From Ischnura elegans (lineage: Eukaryota; Arthropoda; Insecta; Odonata; Coenagrionidae), in assembly GCF_921293095.1 (NCBI RefSeq), contig NC_060254.1:54916069-54980068 (forward strand): 64,000 bases of DNA. Direction: 5' to 3'. This document shows, piece after piece, positions 20,565 to 31,290 of this stretch. Made by a program: the position numbers and the translations under genes. The notes below the pieces were generated by a model. It had not been told where the DNA came from, searched no databases, and saw only the letters and a list, made by a program, of their open reading frames with translations. Within the stretch, counting starts at the first letter, position 1; each line of letters begins with the position of its first letter.

Positions 20565-22085
20565 GCTCCGTTTAAAACGGCCTCATAATGAAGTTCTCCT
20601 TATAGTTGTGAAAGACGATCCCCAGCAATCTAAGCTTATGACGTAGTCTCTGAGTCTCTAACGGCTGCAAGCATAATTCCTGTAAAATTACCTTGTTCCC
20701 GTAAAACCTTTTCCTCCTACCATAAGACACAATATTCATTAAACTATAGAGCATTTGCTTAATTAGTGGCACACATCACAAAGCGAATATTAAATATCAC
20801 GAATCACAACCTCCGAGTTTCCAGCGAATATCAACTTGATCGGTATAAAATTTTTGTGTACGTACTTACTGAAAAACCTTTTACTCCGACCAGCAGAAAG
20901 AATATTCTTAAAACCCTTGAGTGCTCACATGACCAAGTTCACAAACTATTTCTGAAGTGATCCTTTCGGCAAGTATGTAAAATTAGCTTGTCGGTACCTC
21001 CTGAAAATTCTTTCCGCGCTACCAGAGGAAATAAAATTAATAAAAATATAGAGAATTTACTTAATTAGTGGTACCTACATATTACAAATCAAATAATAAA
21101 TATCACGAATCACCACCTCCGACTCTTTAGCTAATCCCAACTTGATAAGTGTAATATTCTTATGCACATACACCTTGAAAAATCTTTTCCTCATACCACA
21201 GGAAATAATATTCGTAAAACTATTGAACATTAGCATAATTAGTAGTAAATAACGCAAATCGAATATTAAATATCATGAATCACAACCTCTGAGTCTCTGG
21301 CTAATCCCCACTTGATAAGTGCAAAATTCTTGTGCACGTACTAATTAAAAAATTTCTCTCTTCAACCGTCAAAAAGAATATACTTAAAACTCTCGAGCAT
21401 TCACAAAATCAAGTTTCCCAAACCATTTCCGAAAAGATCATCACGGCAAGTATTTAAAATTAGCTCGTTCGTACCTCCCGAAAAATCTCTTCCCGCAATC
21501 GTAGGAATTCATAAAAATTCATAAAAATATAGAGAATTAACTTAATTAGTGGTATATATAACAAAGAGAATATTAAATATCACGGATCACAACCTCTGAG
21601 TCTCAAAGAATCCCAATTTGATCTTTGTAAAGTTAGTGCAGGGGCGCATCTAGGAATTAAGTCTAGGGGGGTTTTAGGCGCAACTAATACTTACGGGTGT
21701 GGGGGTATTGCATACCCACCAGGGTAATCAGGAGTTGCGGGTGCCCTCCTTCAGAAAAATTTGAAGAATAATGGTTCAAAATGGCGAGTTTTACGGCTTT
21801 CTGAGGGATATTTGATAAATCTTAGCACTATGCTGTAAGTAATACTGATCCAAATAAGTGAAATGGATTAAACTTAAAAATTTCTCTGTGCTCTGGGGGG
21901 GGGGGGGGGTTTATCCCCCACGACCCCCCCCCTCACTGCACCACTGAGTTAGTGAGTACGTATCTACTTATTGAGAAATCTTTTCCTCCAACCATCAGAA
22001 ACAATAGTCTTAAAACACTTGAGTATTCACACAGCCAAGTTCCCAAACTATTTCCGAACAGAGATCGTTGCGGCAGTATCGAGCC
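20565..22085. repeat. Tandem array with alternating short and long spacing
   Basis: The landmark 'aatat.aaatatcacgaatcacaacctc.gagtct' recurs near 20803, 21104, 21273 and 21580, with a related unit at 20646. The spacings alternate (about 160, 300, 170, 307 bp), so the real unit is a dimer of about 470 bp. Between landmarks, words such as 'cttgataagtgtaaaattcttgtgcac', 'aaaatcttttcctcca.cc' and 'acttaattagtggta' recur in the same order. A family 3 hAT MITE has inserted in the last unit. Small frames at 20.57-21.26 kb are by-products. Confidence 0.75.
21639..21946 (-). mobile_element. hAT-type MITE, family 3, copy 2 (308 bp)
   Basis: Reverse-oriented relative to 18255-18562 and exactly the same length. 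The 8-bp target duplication is AGTTAGTG (21631-21638, 21947-21954). It carries a run of about 16 G near the right end, paired with C-rich sequence. Non-coding. Confidence 0.95.
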
Positions 22086-22504
22086 TCAACTCAGCTAGAA
22101 GTATGAGGCAGAGCGCTTGCACTTTGAAAGAACATCGAGAGTCGCTCATTTTCGCTCCGCAGCAAAACATGTCTCGCAGGGAATTTCTGGGAAACTTCCC
22201 TCACCCCGCAAATTCTCGCCATTCCTGAAAGTAATTGATTTTCCTTCCCTAAGTGGGGCAAGTAATATAGTTGGGGAGTTTGTCTGGAGTGACGCAAAAC
22301 GAACGCGCCCCCTATAAGGAAAATAAAGAAATAAACCGAAGGCATAAAAGTACCGAGCAAGAGAAAAATAAGTTGAACTATGAGTTCATATTTGGACGCT
22401 ATTTGAACGGCGTTTAATTACGCCAGTGAAATGTCACATTCTGTGGCGCTAGTTGCAGTATCACTTTTTTACCGGCCTGATAAATGTTGATGGTTGATGC
22501 GATA

Positions 22505-22810
22505 ATTTGATATGCGCTACGAGGATCGGGTTGGTGTGGTATTTAGTGTGTTGGCTTCCCACCCCGTGGGCTTGGGTTCAAACCCCTGTGGCGGCAGAGT
22601 ATTCCGAGACTCCACGATTATTGCTGGAACATTTTCAAGTGCAACACTCTGTCCGTCGAATGGGACGTTTAGCCGTGGTCCCCTCGGCGCCTTTCATTTC
22701 GAGCAGGCTGATGCCAACGCCGAGTTTCTCTCCACCCTTCCCTACACTTTCCTAATTGCGGAAATGACCTTAGCTGTCGGTTGCCTCTTCAATATACCAT
22801 ACCACTATGA
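22505..22810 (+). repeat. SINE family 2, copy 2 (with tRNA-like head)
   Basis: The head has polymerase III-type boxes: A-box-like 'tggtgtggtatttagtg' and B box GGGTTCAAACCCC, with a GC-rich anticodon-like hairpin (cccacccc/gtggg). The body 'gaatgggacgttta' ... 'aggctgatgccaacgccgag' is shared with 3235-3480. Frames of 82 and 109 codons here are translated SINE, not genes. Confidence 0.82.
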
Positions 22811-22904
22811 TTCGTACTCCAAATTTACTCCATTAATGTAATAGTTGCAAATATTTAGATACAACAGCGAGAAATAATAATTCAGGGATATTATTATTAT
22901 TATA

Positions 22905-23600
22905 GTATTCTACCGATTAAGGTAGGTTTCCATGGAGTGTTCAAGAAGTGACCCTTTCCTTCCACCACTGCCTTCTTTAATTCACTGTAAGGCCTACTCT
23001 CTTTCCATCTATCTAAAAAGCCTATTCTTTTCCTTCCCCTCCCTCGTTTCCCTAACATTCTACCCTCTAACACCATTTTCAACATCCCCTCCCCGCTAAG
23101 CACTAACTCCATCCATACCTTCTGTCTTCTCCGTATCTCATCTAAAAGCTGCCTCTCCTCGCCAACCATATCCAGCACTTCGTCGTTCCTTTTCCTCTCC
23201 GTCCATTTCACCCTCTCCATTCTTCTCCATATCCACATCTCGAATGCCTCCAATCTTCTCTCGTCTTCTTTCCTCAGTGTCCACGTTTCCGCACCGTAGA
23301 GAGCTACACTCCAGATCAAACTCTTCACTAACCTTTTCTTTAAACTCTTACACAACGATCCTCTCAGAAGCTCCTTCCTGTTCATGAATGCCTCCTTCGC
23401 TAATGCGATTCTCTTTCTTATTCGTACTGCCTAAATAGTTGAATTGCTCAACCTTCTCAAGTTTTTCACCACCCACGTTTATCTTGAGTCTCACATTCCT
23501 CGCTCGTGATGCTTTACAAAACCGCATAACCTTAGTTTTCTTATGATTAATCCTCATCCCATACTCCTCGAAACGCTCGTATAACGTATCCACTTAAGTC
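22905..23600 (-). pseudogene. LINE family B, RT C-terminal region
   Basis: Two minus-strand frames, 23348-23593 (81 codons) and 22900-23385 (161 codons), form the end of a LINE ORF2. The first has MRINHKKTKVMRF and VEQFNYLGS. The second has WSVALYGAETWTLRKEDERR, LEAFEMWIWRRMERVKWTER, EGRMLGKRGRGRKR and a terminal HFLNTPWKPTLIGRIL. A one-frame shift occurs near 23385. The 3' end is followed by a TTA microsatellite (22890). The domain order parallels family A but the sequence is clearly distinct. Shorter tails of this family lie at 4855-5060 and 7180-7370. No catalytic residues remain. Confidence 0.88.
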
Positions 23601-23694
23601 TGAAGCCCCCTCGATGACTGGATAATCAACCAGGGATATAATCCCCGTAAAAAAATTCCTCTTACCTTACCAAATAGGCCACTCAAAACTTAGG

Positions 23695-23965
23695 AGTTTT
23701 GACCTCACCGACAATGCCCCGCCATCTACCTAGGTCTTGCATCCAGCCAGCATCTATTTCTATTCTTCTTGTCTTTCTCAATTTGGTCTCTCCAGCGTAT
23801 ACGTGGCCGTCCAGGAGGTCGCTTTCCCCTTGGTACACCATCTGATACAGCTTTAACCATTGTGTCCTCTTCTCTTCTTGTTACATGGCCCGCCCACCAT
23901 AGTGCTTCTACTTTTCATCTGTGCTATTATATTTGGGCATTTATAAAGTTCTTGCATGACTTCAT
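23695..23965 (-). pseudogene. LINE family D, C-terminal fragment
   Basis: Minus-strand translation gives MVKAVSDGVPRGKRPPGRPR, continuing into IRWRDQIEKDKKN and a W.DA.PR..MAGHC-like end. This Arg/Pro-rich GRPR-x-RW segment is typical of the extreme C terminus of LINE ORF2 proteins. It has no start and is flanked by stops. It immediately precedes (in LINE-B orientation) the family B fragment but has a different sequence. Confidence 0.7.
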
Positions 23966-24006
23966 CTTGTAGTGACGTAAGTAAAACACTCATTGGTCAG
24001 CTCAAG

Positions 24007-24239
24007 CATGGGCATACCCAGCGTGGGGCTGGAGGGGGCAGCTAAGAAGCAAAAATCGCAAATGTTTTAAAGGAAAACTATATTTTTTCAAGCAAATAAT
24101 TTTCAAAACTAATAAAGAGCTGTTACAGTTTCCTTAAAATGTTGATTTCATTGACCTTTTACATGCTTAAATCTTATCTACAACTTGAACAACCATGGCT
24201 TATGGTGCCCCCCTAGTTTATATCCTGGGTACGCCCTTG
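24007..24239. mobile_element. hAT-type MITE, family 2, copy 2 (233 bp)
   Basis: Terminal repeats CATGGGCATACCCAGCG and CCTGGGTACGCCCTTG, with an exact 8-bp duplication AGCTCAAG (23999-24006, 24240-24247). The interior matches 13671-13891. Confidence 0.95.
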
Positions 24240-24399
24240 AGCTCAAGAACGACATTTTCCTACCATTATCTTCACAGACGTGTCCCAAGAGAGTTAATGC
24301 GCTTCGTGATGATATAGGTAGAAAACAAGTGGCAGTTGCGAAGGAGAAATAATTTCATTTCCCCTTTTTTTTGGAGAAAATTAAACAAATTTTTGGCTT

Positions 24400-24850
24400 G
24401 TAGGCTGCATTTTCCGGGTTTCACCGCGTCGTGGTTGCGTTGGTGACAACAGTTTCTCCTGCATTCCAGCAGGCGTCTTCAGGTCGAAGTGATTATGCCG
24501 TGTTTTGGCCGCCGTTATATAGGCAGCCCAGTGGTGTAGGTTCGCCCTGATTGGTCACCTTGCGGCCAATAGCGTGGGGGTATGGGGCGAAGAGTCTCTT
24601 CCATGTGCTGTGGAGTGCTTAGCTATCCTCTCGATTGAAATTATGAGGATGTTTGGATATTTCAATCGCCTCTCGGATGATCCTCGGAAAATATCGGGAT
24701 TCTCTGGCGATAACTTTTGTTTCTTCCCAGTTGATGTCGTGTCCAGGTTCACTGAGAGTGTGCTCGGCCACAGCCGACAGATGAAATTGCCTTCGCACCA
24801 AATTTTTGGCTTACCTTCTTTGGCTTTAGCCCTTTGGCATTGATACATAT
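24400..24850 (-). pseudogene. Penelope-like element, GIY-YIG C terminus and 3' region
   Basis: Minus strand, 24619-24801 (60 codons in one frame): SAVAEHTLSEPGHDINWEET is followed by KVIARESRYFPRIIREAIEI and SKHPHNFNRED. This is the C-terminal part of the GIY-YIG endonuclease found in Penelope-like retroelements. A second frame overlaps it, reflecting frameshifts. Downstream (24400-24618) is a non-coding 3' region with 'cctgaagacgcctgctggaa' and 'gaaactgttgtc', then 'gaaacccggaaaatgcagcc'. The same 3' region recurs at 27265-27425 and, more diverged, at 58190-58640. The reverse transcriptase is missing, so the copy is dead. Confidence 0.85.
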
Positions 24851-24854
24851 TAAG

Positions 24855-25605
24855 TAATAAATTGGAAAATATCCTTATGTAATTATTTTACTTGCCAGTG
24901 GATTTCAAACAACATCACATGCGATTACAACATGCAACAATACCCTTGCAATATATCCATAGCCATCGACTCTTACTGCGCTCAAAGTTGAACTGCTTCA
25001 GTGTCGCTGATAGATCGAATCAATTCCTCAATCGATTTTTTTATTCTCTTCCCAGGGCTTCGCAGTCGCTGTCCACCTGTACTAGTCGAGCCTAAAGCCT
25101 TACCCCCACGGTCATTTTTGGTCATCATATGGTCATTTCCACCGTCCCTTTTTTCATCGCTTATTCGGTCACTTCCCTTATTTTAAACTGTAATTCAATT
25201 AAAAGCAAGCGTGAAGCTATAATTACTATTAGATTAGAAGATTTGCGTTCTGATTGGTCGAAGGACGGTGCCAGCCTTGGTTTCAGCGATGGAAAAAGGG
25301 ATGAGATTTCCATCCATGGAGCCATCGCTGAAAATGATTGTGTGAAACGGCCATTTATTCCGCCATCATCGGAGCGATCGCTGGAGTTATCCCTCGAAAG
25401 GGATGTAAAAAATGATCGTGCTATTCAGGCTTTAGGATTAATTATTCAAATACAAGCAATTATTGTAGTTGAAAATCCATCAGAAAGAAAAAAACATGTC
25501 ATTAGAGCAAAAATATGCATCAATATCAACACTGGATATACTAAGCATACATAACATTCAAGCAGAATTATAATCTCATTTTAATACTGCTTTTGTGTTA
25601 ATGGC
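24855..25605. other. Repeat-containing stretch, no supported gene
   Basis: A frame of 141 codons (25129-25554) has no recognised domain. It includes a hairpin 'tcagcgatgg/ccatcgctga' (25285-25335) and a segment 'ccgccatcatcgg.gcga.cgct' repeated at 25827-25905. I regard it as non-coding repeat. Confidence 0.45.
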
Positions 25606-25815
25606 TAATTCTTTCGGGTCGACAATCTAAGGGTAAAATTAAACTCTGACTTTAGGAGTTGAATTTGAGGGGTTATGTTTATTTTTTTTGCTGAAAGTGT
25701 GGCAAAGAGAGAAACAACTCATTATATTGATTTTTTATTCAAATAAGCTGAGTATTTAAAACAATTTTGTCAAGTTCGTGGGTCTAGACTTAATTATGAT
25801 CGGTCTTGAATAATG
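25606..25815 (+). repeat. Direct repeat J, copy 1 (pairs with 26450-26655)
   Basis: About 200 bp sharing 'ttcgggtcgaca', 'ttgaggggt.atgtttatttt', 'agtatg.caaa.agaaa' and 'aagctga.tatttaa' with 26450-26655, in the same orientation about 845 bp apart. Confidence 0.65.
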
Positions 25816-25954
25816 TTATAATTTTTCCGCCATCATCGGTGCGACCGCTAGAGCTGTCCCTGGAAAGGGATGAAAAAAAAAATGATCTTGTGATTCAGGT
25901 TCAACAGTCGACTTTTAAAGAAGTCAACTTCGAAGTGTAAATCCAGCTTTAGGA

Positions 25955-26340
25955 TTCAACACGCTGACCTCCAAGGTGATATTGATTCTCGCACCTTTGG
26001 CCTCACGCCGCCGCAGAGACGAGTGAAATGTTGGACCCCATCCATGGTCACTTGTATTTGGTCGCTCCAGAGCCCTTGACCGGGGCGAGGGCTAATAAGC
26101 TTCCGTCTCCATTGCTAGGCCGTTAATATGCCCATCCGCCCCTTGGGCTGTTTGCCATCCTGAAGAGTTGAAAGGGTTCCTTTAACCTTGAGGGTTCTCT
26201 TCTGAGAATGAGCTTGTTGGCAAGAAGAGAGTGCTATCCTCCCACGAACACTAGACATGTCATTTCCGTTGCCCAAGGGTGCATGTAACACACAGAAGGG
26301 CTTTATCATCCGGGCGAGGCTCAGGCTAGTGGAGTATTTA
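25955..26340 (+). repeat. Dispersed repeat E, copy 1
   Basis: Aligns with 27895-28270. Common words: 'tgagggt.ctctt.tgaga', 'ttgttggcaagaagag', 'gggtgca.gtaa...c.aagg.gctttatc.tc.g.gcgag'. No terminal repeats and no coding content recognised. Confidence 0.6.
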
Positions 26341-26449
26341 CAAGGGCAAGAGTTGGGCGATTAGTGATTTATCAGCGTAACTAAGTATTTGAAGAGAGTC
26401 AATACACGAGTAAAACGTTTATTGTCACAATATTGTAAATAAAATAAGC

Positions 26450-26655
26450 CTTTGTAGTCAAAATTATTTCGGGTCGACATTTGAAAAAAAATTGAGCCTT
26501 CAGGGGTTAAATTTGAGGGGTCATGTTTATTTTCGCTTCTAAAAGTATGACAAATAGAAAAAATATTTCATTTATTTTTTACTTGAAAAAGCTGATAATT
26601 TAATTAGAACCATTTGGTAACGTTCATGGATATATTTGTGTACTGGTCCAAAAAG
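26450..26655 (+). repeat. Direct repeat J, copy 2
   Basis: Second copy of the 200-bp repeat at 25606-25815. The interval between the copies includes dispersed repeat E. Confidence 0.6.
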
Positions 26656-26659
26656 TCAT

Positions 26660-27264
26660 AATAAAAATACAGAATTTAATGGGTGGAAATGGCATTTTTA
26701 CAAATATTATTATTAATTTTAAATTAACGGTTAGTCATTCTACGTATTTTCACCACTGAGCCAATGTATACTCGCACCGTAAGTGCAAATCGGGACAGCT
26801 ATTCCAGGATAATGGAGACCCCACCAGAACTCTTTTAGTGGCAGCTTCCCTTACCTGGTTAAAGCGAAAAATGCCATTGATTTTTTTGACTAATTTTTAT
26901 GATAATACAGATAATTTTTAAAAATTCCAACATTAGTGTTGTGAAACTAATTTTAACACCTCTAATGCTTATTACTAAAAATAAATTTAATTATGTATTT
27001 GGGTTAAAAACCCTTAAATAAAAGTACTATGCATCTTCAATAGAGTATATAAAGAAAATAAAGAGTGATATGAAGTAAAAGTACACATTGAATCCATGCA
27101 ATGTAACATGTGTGTTCAATTAGTGTGTACGTTGATGGAGAAAAATTGCATATTTCAATGTCACTGAAGCAAAGGATGGATAACCATGTCAGAGTAATGT
27201 GAGAATAGGAAGGTAATTTTTTATCAAACACATATTATCATTGGTGCGAAGGCTTCCGCGGTGC
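26660..27264. other. AT-rich, nothing recognised
   Basis: No supported gene or repeat structure. Confidence 0.4.
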
Positions 27265-27425
27265 GCTGGTAATGTAGGCAGCATTTTCCGGGTTTCACCG
27301 CGTCGTGGTTGCCTTGGGGACTTGTGACTTCGACCTGGAGACGCCTGCTGGAATGCAGGAGAAACTGTTGTCCCCAACGCAACCACGACGCGATGAAACC
27401 CGAAAAATGCAGCCTACATTACATA
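27265..27425. repeat. Penelope-like 3' region as a hairpin
   Basis: Left arm 27270-27322 ('tgtaggcagcattttccggg' onward) and right arm 27372-27420 (ending 'cgaaaaatgcagcctaca') are inverted copies of the Penelope-like 3' terminus seen at 24400-24480. The centre holds 'cctggagacgcctgctggaa' and 'gaaactgttgtc'. Arms of about 50 bp pair with few mismatches. Two 3' ends in opposite orientation fit the known inverted insertion habit of these elements. Confidence 0.75.
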
Positions 27426-27429
27426 TTAT

Positions 27430-27890
27430 CATTATTTACTGAAAATTTGGCCGAATAGCAGATTTAAAAAAAATGTAATTGAACTAACATGGTTTATTTA
27501 TGGTCTATAATTCCTTGGGTGTCTCTTTTTATAAGTGGATGCTCATCGAAGAAAAACTTTCACCTATGTTTTCCATCCCTGCTGTACAACTGATGAAAAA
27601 TATTTAATTGCAATGTTTATTTTTAAAAACCCTTCGGAGAGATCGCTCCGTGACATTCTCCGCTTCGGATCGATTTATCGGCCAGCTGTAACATTTTAGG
27701 CTTGAGTACGATGTAAAAACAATTTATTTTCCCTCGACCAACGATTCATCCCGAAGATTTGTTTTAAAATGTGGTGTTAGAGTTATCAAATAGCGGAAAT
27801 TAATGAACAGGCATAAGGAATACACGCATTTAGTTAAGGAAGGCCATTTCCTTTCCCTGGGATATCTCGCACTACCAGGATATTTTTTGC
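27430..27890. other. No recognisable feature
   Basis: AT-rich sequence with nothing supported. Confidence 0.4.
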
Positions 27891-27894
27891 GGTA

Positions 27895-28270
27895 TGTCCG
27901 AAGACTTCAACTGGGTTTTGAACCTGAGACCCCCTCGATCAGCGGCCAATCCCTTTACCCTCAGGGCTTCCACTCCTCTTGAATTTATTAGAATGAAGTG
28001 TTATTTCTATAAAGCTTGATAACCATGTCATCGGCTCCTCATGCGCAGAGAGCCGTATCCCATATGGAGAGGGTTGAATGCGGTTAAAGTTCTTACCCTG
28101 AGGGTCCTCTTGGAGAAAGGAGTCTGTTGGCAAGAAGAGGTTTGAGCCTTTACACTCCAATGAGCCTAAGGGTTCTAGTATCATCCTTCGCACAAGAGGC
28201 GCACGTAAGGGTCCAAAGAGGCTTTATCGTCAGTGCGAGCCGCCGGTGTGTGTTATGATCAGTGTGGCGT
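27895..28270 (+). repeat. Dispersed repeat E, copy 2
   Basis: See 25955-26340. This copy reads 'accctgagggtcctcttgga', 'gtctgttggcaagaagagg' and 'gaggctttatcgtcagtgcg'. Small minus-strand frames overlap it and are not genes. Confidence 0.6.
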
Positions 28271-28315
28271 GGCTGAATGGAGTTAAATAGACTACAAGGT
28301 GAAGTTAATGGCAAA

Positions 28316-29035
28316 AATCTACATATGCGCACTACTCCGCAAGCTGCCTCAATAGGCGTGTGGCGGGGGTGTTAGGTAGCCAGCCGTTTACGTATAAAAA
28401 GGAAATGCTCAAACGGAATTAAACCTAGCATTTACTAAAGTCCTTCATGGTTCAGGGGAAGAAAGATCTCCCATACCCATGGTCCATATAAGGACCATGT
28501 CCATACCTATCCGTTTGGCAAAATATCTCTCTTAATTTATCGTTTTTGTTGAACATGGAAGTGTAGTGGGGTTCTAACATGATGCTCTCAGAGTCACTCT
28601 TAAAGATATCCATCCTCAATTTCTCAAGCAATCTGACGCCAACGCGTAGTCTACCATACGCGCCATCTACTCCAACGGTTCCCAACCAAATGTTCTCGCT
28701 CTTAATCCCTAGGCTGCGGGAGTTTACGATTTTAGCTTCCAGCCTGTGCAGACACCCCCTATGCAGGAGGCACTCCCTGCCACAAGGGCTGGTCTGGTAA
28801 AGTGTAAGCCCTTTAGCGATCCTTATGGCGAGGGAAAGTGCCCAATCGCAAGATATCCATGTAGCAATAGAAATTTTGGTCAATGCCGCAGTCAGCATGC
28901 AAAACGTATGAAAACGTTGCCGCACTCTAAGGCTTAAAGATATCCATTCCTAATTGCTCAAGCAATTTGAGGCCAACGCGTAGTCTACGAGTCTCCAGCG
29001 GTTCCCAACCAAAATTTAACACCTGCGTAACGCTT
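28316..29035 (+). repeat. Dispersed repeat D, copy 3, internally duplicated
   Basis: Starts with 'ccgcaagctgcc' and 'gtgtggcgggggtg' like 5890-5940, continues with 'aaagtccttcatggttcaggggaa' and 'tatccgtttggcaaaatatct'. The segment 'cttaaagatatccat.cctaatt.ctcaagcaat.tga.gccaacgcgtagtcta' occurs twice (near 28597 and 28935), about 335 bp apart. A 157-codon minus-strand frame across it has no domain. Confidence 0.7.
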
Positions 29036-29039
29036 TTTT

Positions 29040-29405
29040 TATGTACGTAGCAGTACGTAGCAACTCATGTGGTTTCTTCTCATTCACTCTCCAGTGAGCG
29101 ATTCTTTCCACCGAGGATCGGGTGTCTTTGAATGAGTTAATGACCGAAAACTCCTATGACGTCACAAACTCATGGTGCGTGGGCGATAACATCAGCATTT
29201 TATTCCTGACCTATATATTTAATATTATATTTGAGTCTTGGAGTGCAGGTCTTAGAAAATTTCTATTGAATCTCGAATGATGTTGAAGCGTCTCAACCAA
29301 TCAGTGAAGGTTTTCTAGCCTTTCCAGCGCTCACTTGGAGATAGAATGAGTATTGAAATCATGGCCGCTCTCATTAAATTTTACGAGGAGCACGGGTGTT
29401 TCTAT
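29040..29405. other. No recognisable feature
   Basis: No gene, repeat or RNA supported. Confidence 0.4.
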
Positions 29406-29407
29406 TA

Positions 29408-29647
29408 GGGACCCCTCGCGCTGGCAACTTTTTCAAAGCAACTATTTAGTTGCTAAAAACCCACGTGATCTATTCCTGCCTGCAACAGTTTACTCACCCT
29501 CGGAATAGGTCTGGACGTAATTATTTAGTTGCGGCAACGAAAAAGTCGCCCGTACGCGAGGCTTCAGTCTATGCCGAGTGTTTCATTGGAACTTCCTCAA
29601 AACAACTAAATAGTTGCTTTATAAAAGTTGCCAGCGCGCGGGGGCCC
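29408..29647. mobile_element. TIR MITE (240 bp)
   Basis: Terminal inverted repeats of about 45 bp: left GGGACCCCTCGCGCTGGCAA then '.aaagcaactatttagttg'; right 'caactaaatagttgctttat' then TTGCCAGCGCGCGGGGGCCC. Flanks are TTA on the left and TAA on the right, which may be part of the repeat or a 3-bp duplication. Superfamily undetermined. A 66-codon frame inside is incidental. Confidence 0.8.
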
Positions 29648-29724
29648 TAACACATGATGCAGAAGAGAAGTTTGGCACTGAAAGGAATTAATGCAAATTT
29701 GTTTCCTCTACGTAAAATTATGAT

Positions 29725-30198
29725 TAGAGATGCGTGAAAATCGCAAATGCGATAAATACGATATAGATGCGACGTGCGCAATTAAATGCGACATAGATGC
29801 GATGACTGGACTTTAGTGATATTTTTACGCAAATTTGCCTTTTCGACGGAAAAAGTCATACATTTTGTGCCCAGCGCAGTTTAAATGCTCCGCCGACACT
29901 CACCGCTTAAAGCATGTGAGCGAATGGCCAGCTGCTAGTTGGCTGGGACTCTACGTGGCCGCGAACTGCATGTGGGCGCGGGCACACCTCCGCCACTATA
30001 TGTCTTACTCCTTAATTTATCATTGTTCTACAACATAATTATATAAAATATTCTGTACTTTGTCATATAACTGTGTTTCACTACATTTTATCGTCATCTA
30101 TCTCATTATGAAAATAAAAAACAGACGCTACAAAATGCGATAAACTGTTATTGAAAGTGCGATAAAATAAAAATGAAAGCGATTTTAACGTATCTCTA
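29725..30198. mobile_element. hAT-type MITE, family 4 (474 bp)
   Basis: Terminal repeats TAGAGATGCGTGAAAATCGC and its partner GCGATTTTAACGTATCTCTA (about 90% matching), with an exact 8-bp duplication ATTATGAT (29717-29724, 30199-30206). The TAGAGATG start is common among hAT elements. The interior has GATGCGA-type repeats near both ends and no transposase. Confidence 0.93.
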
Positions 30199-30209
30199 AT
30201 TATGATTAT

Positions 30210-31075
30210 ATTTCTCTCTCCGTCTCTCTTTACGTTATGTCTTTTCCGATCATGTTTGCTATCGTTATTGAATTAAATTCAAGCTTTTTACAGCAGTGTG
30301 AAAGTTGTTTCAACTCGATTCGAGACATATTGAACAATCATTCTTGAAGGACCGTCTCGAATGGTCTTTCATATATATCATTTTATATCATTTTTGCGTT
30401 CAAGGCGACATGTTCCACGTTCTTTGTTCAAGACATCTCAGTAGTGTGAAATATGCTTAAGACCTGTACTATAATAAGACTTACGACTAATTGCAATGCA
30501 GACATAGATAATTAAGACAAAAATTTCTGGTAACTCTCAAATGTATTGCGTTAATTACCATGAATAAACATTGCAAAAAGGAGTGTGAATGTCTATTGTC
30601 TTCTTTTTGTTAACTTACAATTGAATGTTTCATTTTTGGTATTCATACATTATTGTAATAATTGTTGTAACCATTTATTATGCCTATGCATCAAAATTAT
30701 ATACTCATTCTCTTTTCAAGCCCTGAAGATGGATTACAATTAAACCGAAACATCGGCCAAATATCCAATTTCTATTTTAAGCTACAATATTCAAGTTTAT
30801 TATCAGTATTTTTTCGTTTTTAAGTTATGAGAAAATGAATATTTATGTGGAAGGCTTTTTACCGTCTTAAGTCATTTTTCCCCTACCAATTCTCGAGTTG
30901 TTTAAAAATTTTAAATTTCGTATTCAAGTGAATGACCCCATGCTACGCTCATTGAGGCGACTTGCGACGCAGCGCGTAGAAATCCATGTGAAATGATGGC
31001 GGTAATTCAGAAAGGGGTTCGTCGGTTTTTGCCTTCTGTATAGGTGTCGCAAAAAGTGACCCTACTTTGCCCTGC
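30210..31075. other. No gene; one Penelope-like motif
   Basis: AT-rich. At 30723-30758 is 'ctgaagatgg...ccgaaacatcgg', the motif also seen near Penelope-like termini at 24.4, 27.3 and 58 kb. Nothing else supported. Confidence 0.4.
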
Positions 31076-31079
31076 CTAC

Positions 31080-31290
31080 ACTAAGTCGGAGCTTTAGATC
31101 CATGGGGCGAGAGAAGGGATATTCTTCGTTTTCCCTGGACCCTTGTCCCCTTTTTGGTCATGTCTCGTAAGCGCGTATGCATCAGCCTGAAGGAGGGAGT
31201 GAAAAACCGCTATTTTGTCTCCAGCCTCGCTTAATTGGCCGTAATGGAGGCGCAATGTAAGCCGAAATGACACGATCATTTTTCACGTCC
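31080..31290 (+). repeat. Dispersed repeat F, copy 1
   Basis: Pairs with 40880-41060: 'tttagatcc.tggggcga.agaagg', 'ggtcatgtctcgta.gcgcgtat', 'ctgaaggaggg.agtgaaa', 'ttttgtctcc', 'ttaattggcc.t.a.g.aggcgc'. It lies on the opposite side of the gypsy-like element from its partner. Confidence 0.65.

Noticed and set aside
25129..25554. 141-codon frame on the plus strand
   Set aside because: Part of it is a repeated non-coding segment and it contains a hairpin. No domain is seen.
28452..28925. 157-codon frame on the minus strand
   Set aside because: It covers an internally duplicated dispersed repeat and has no recognised domain.
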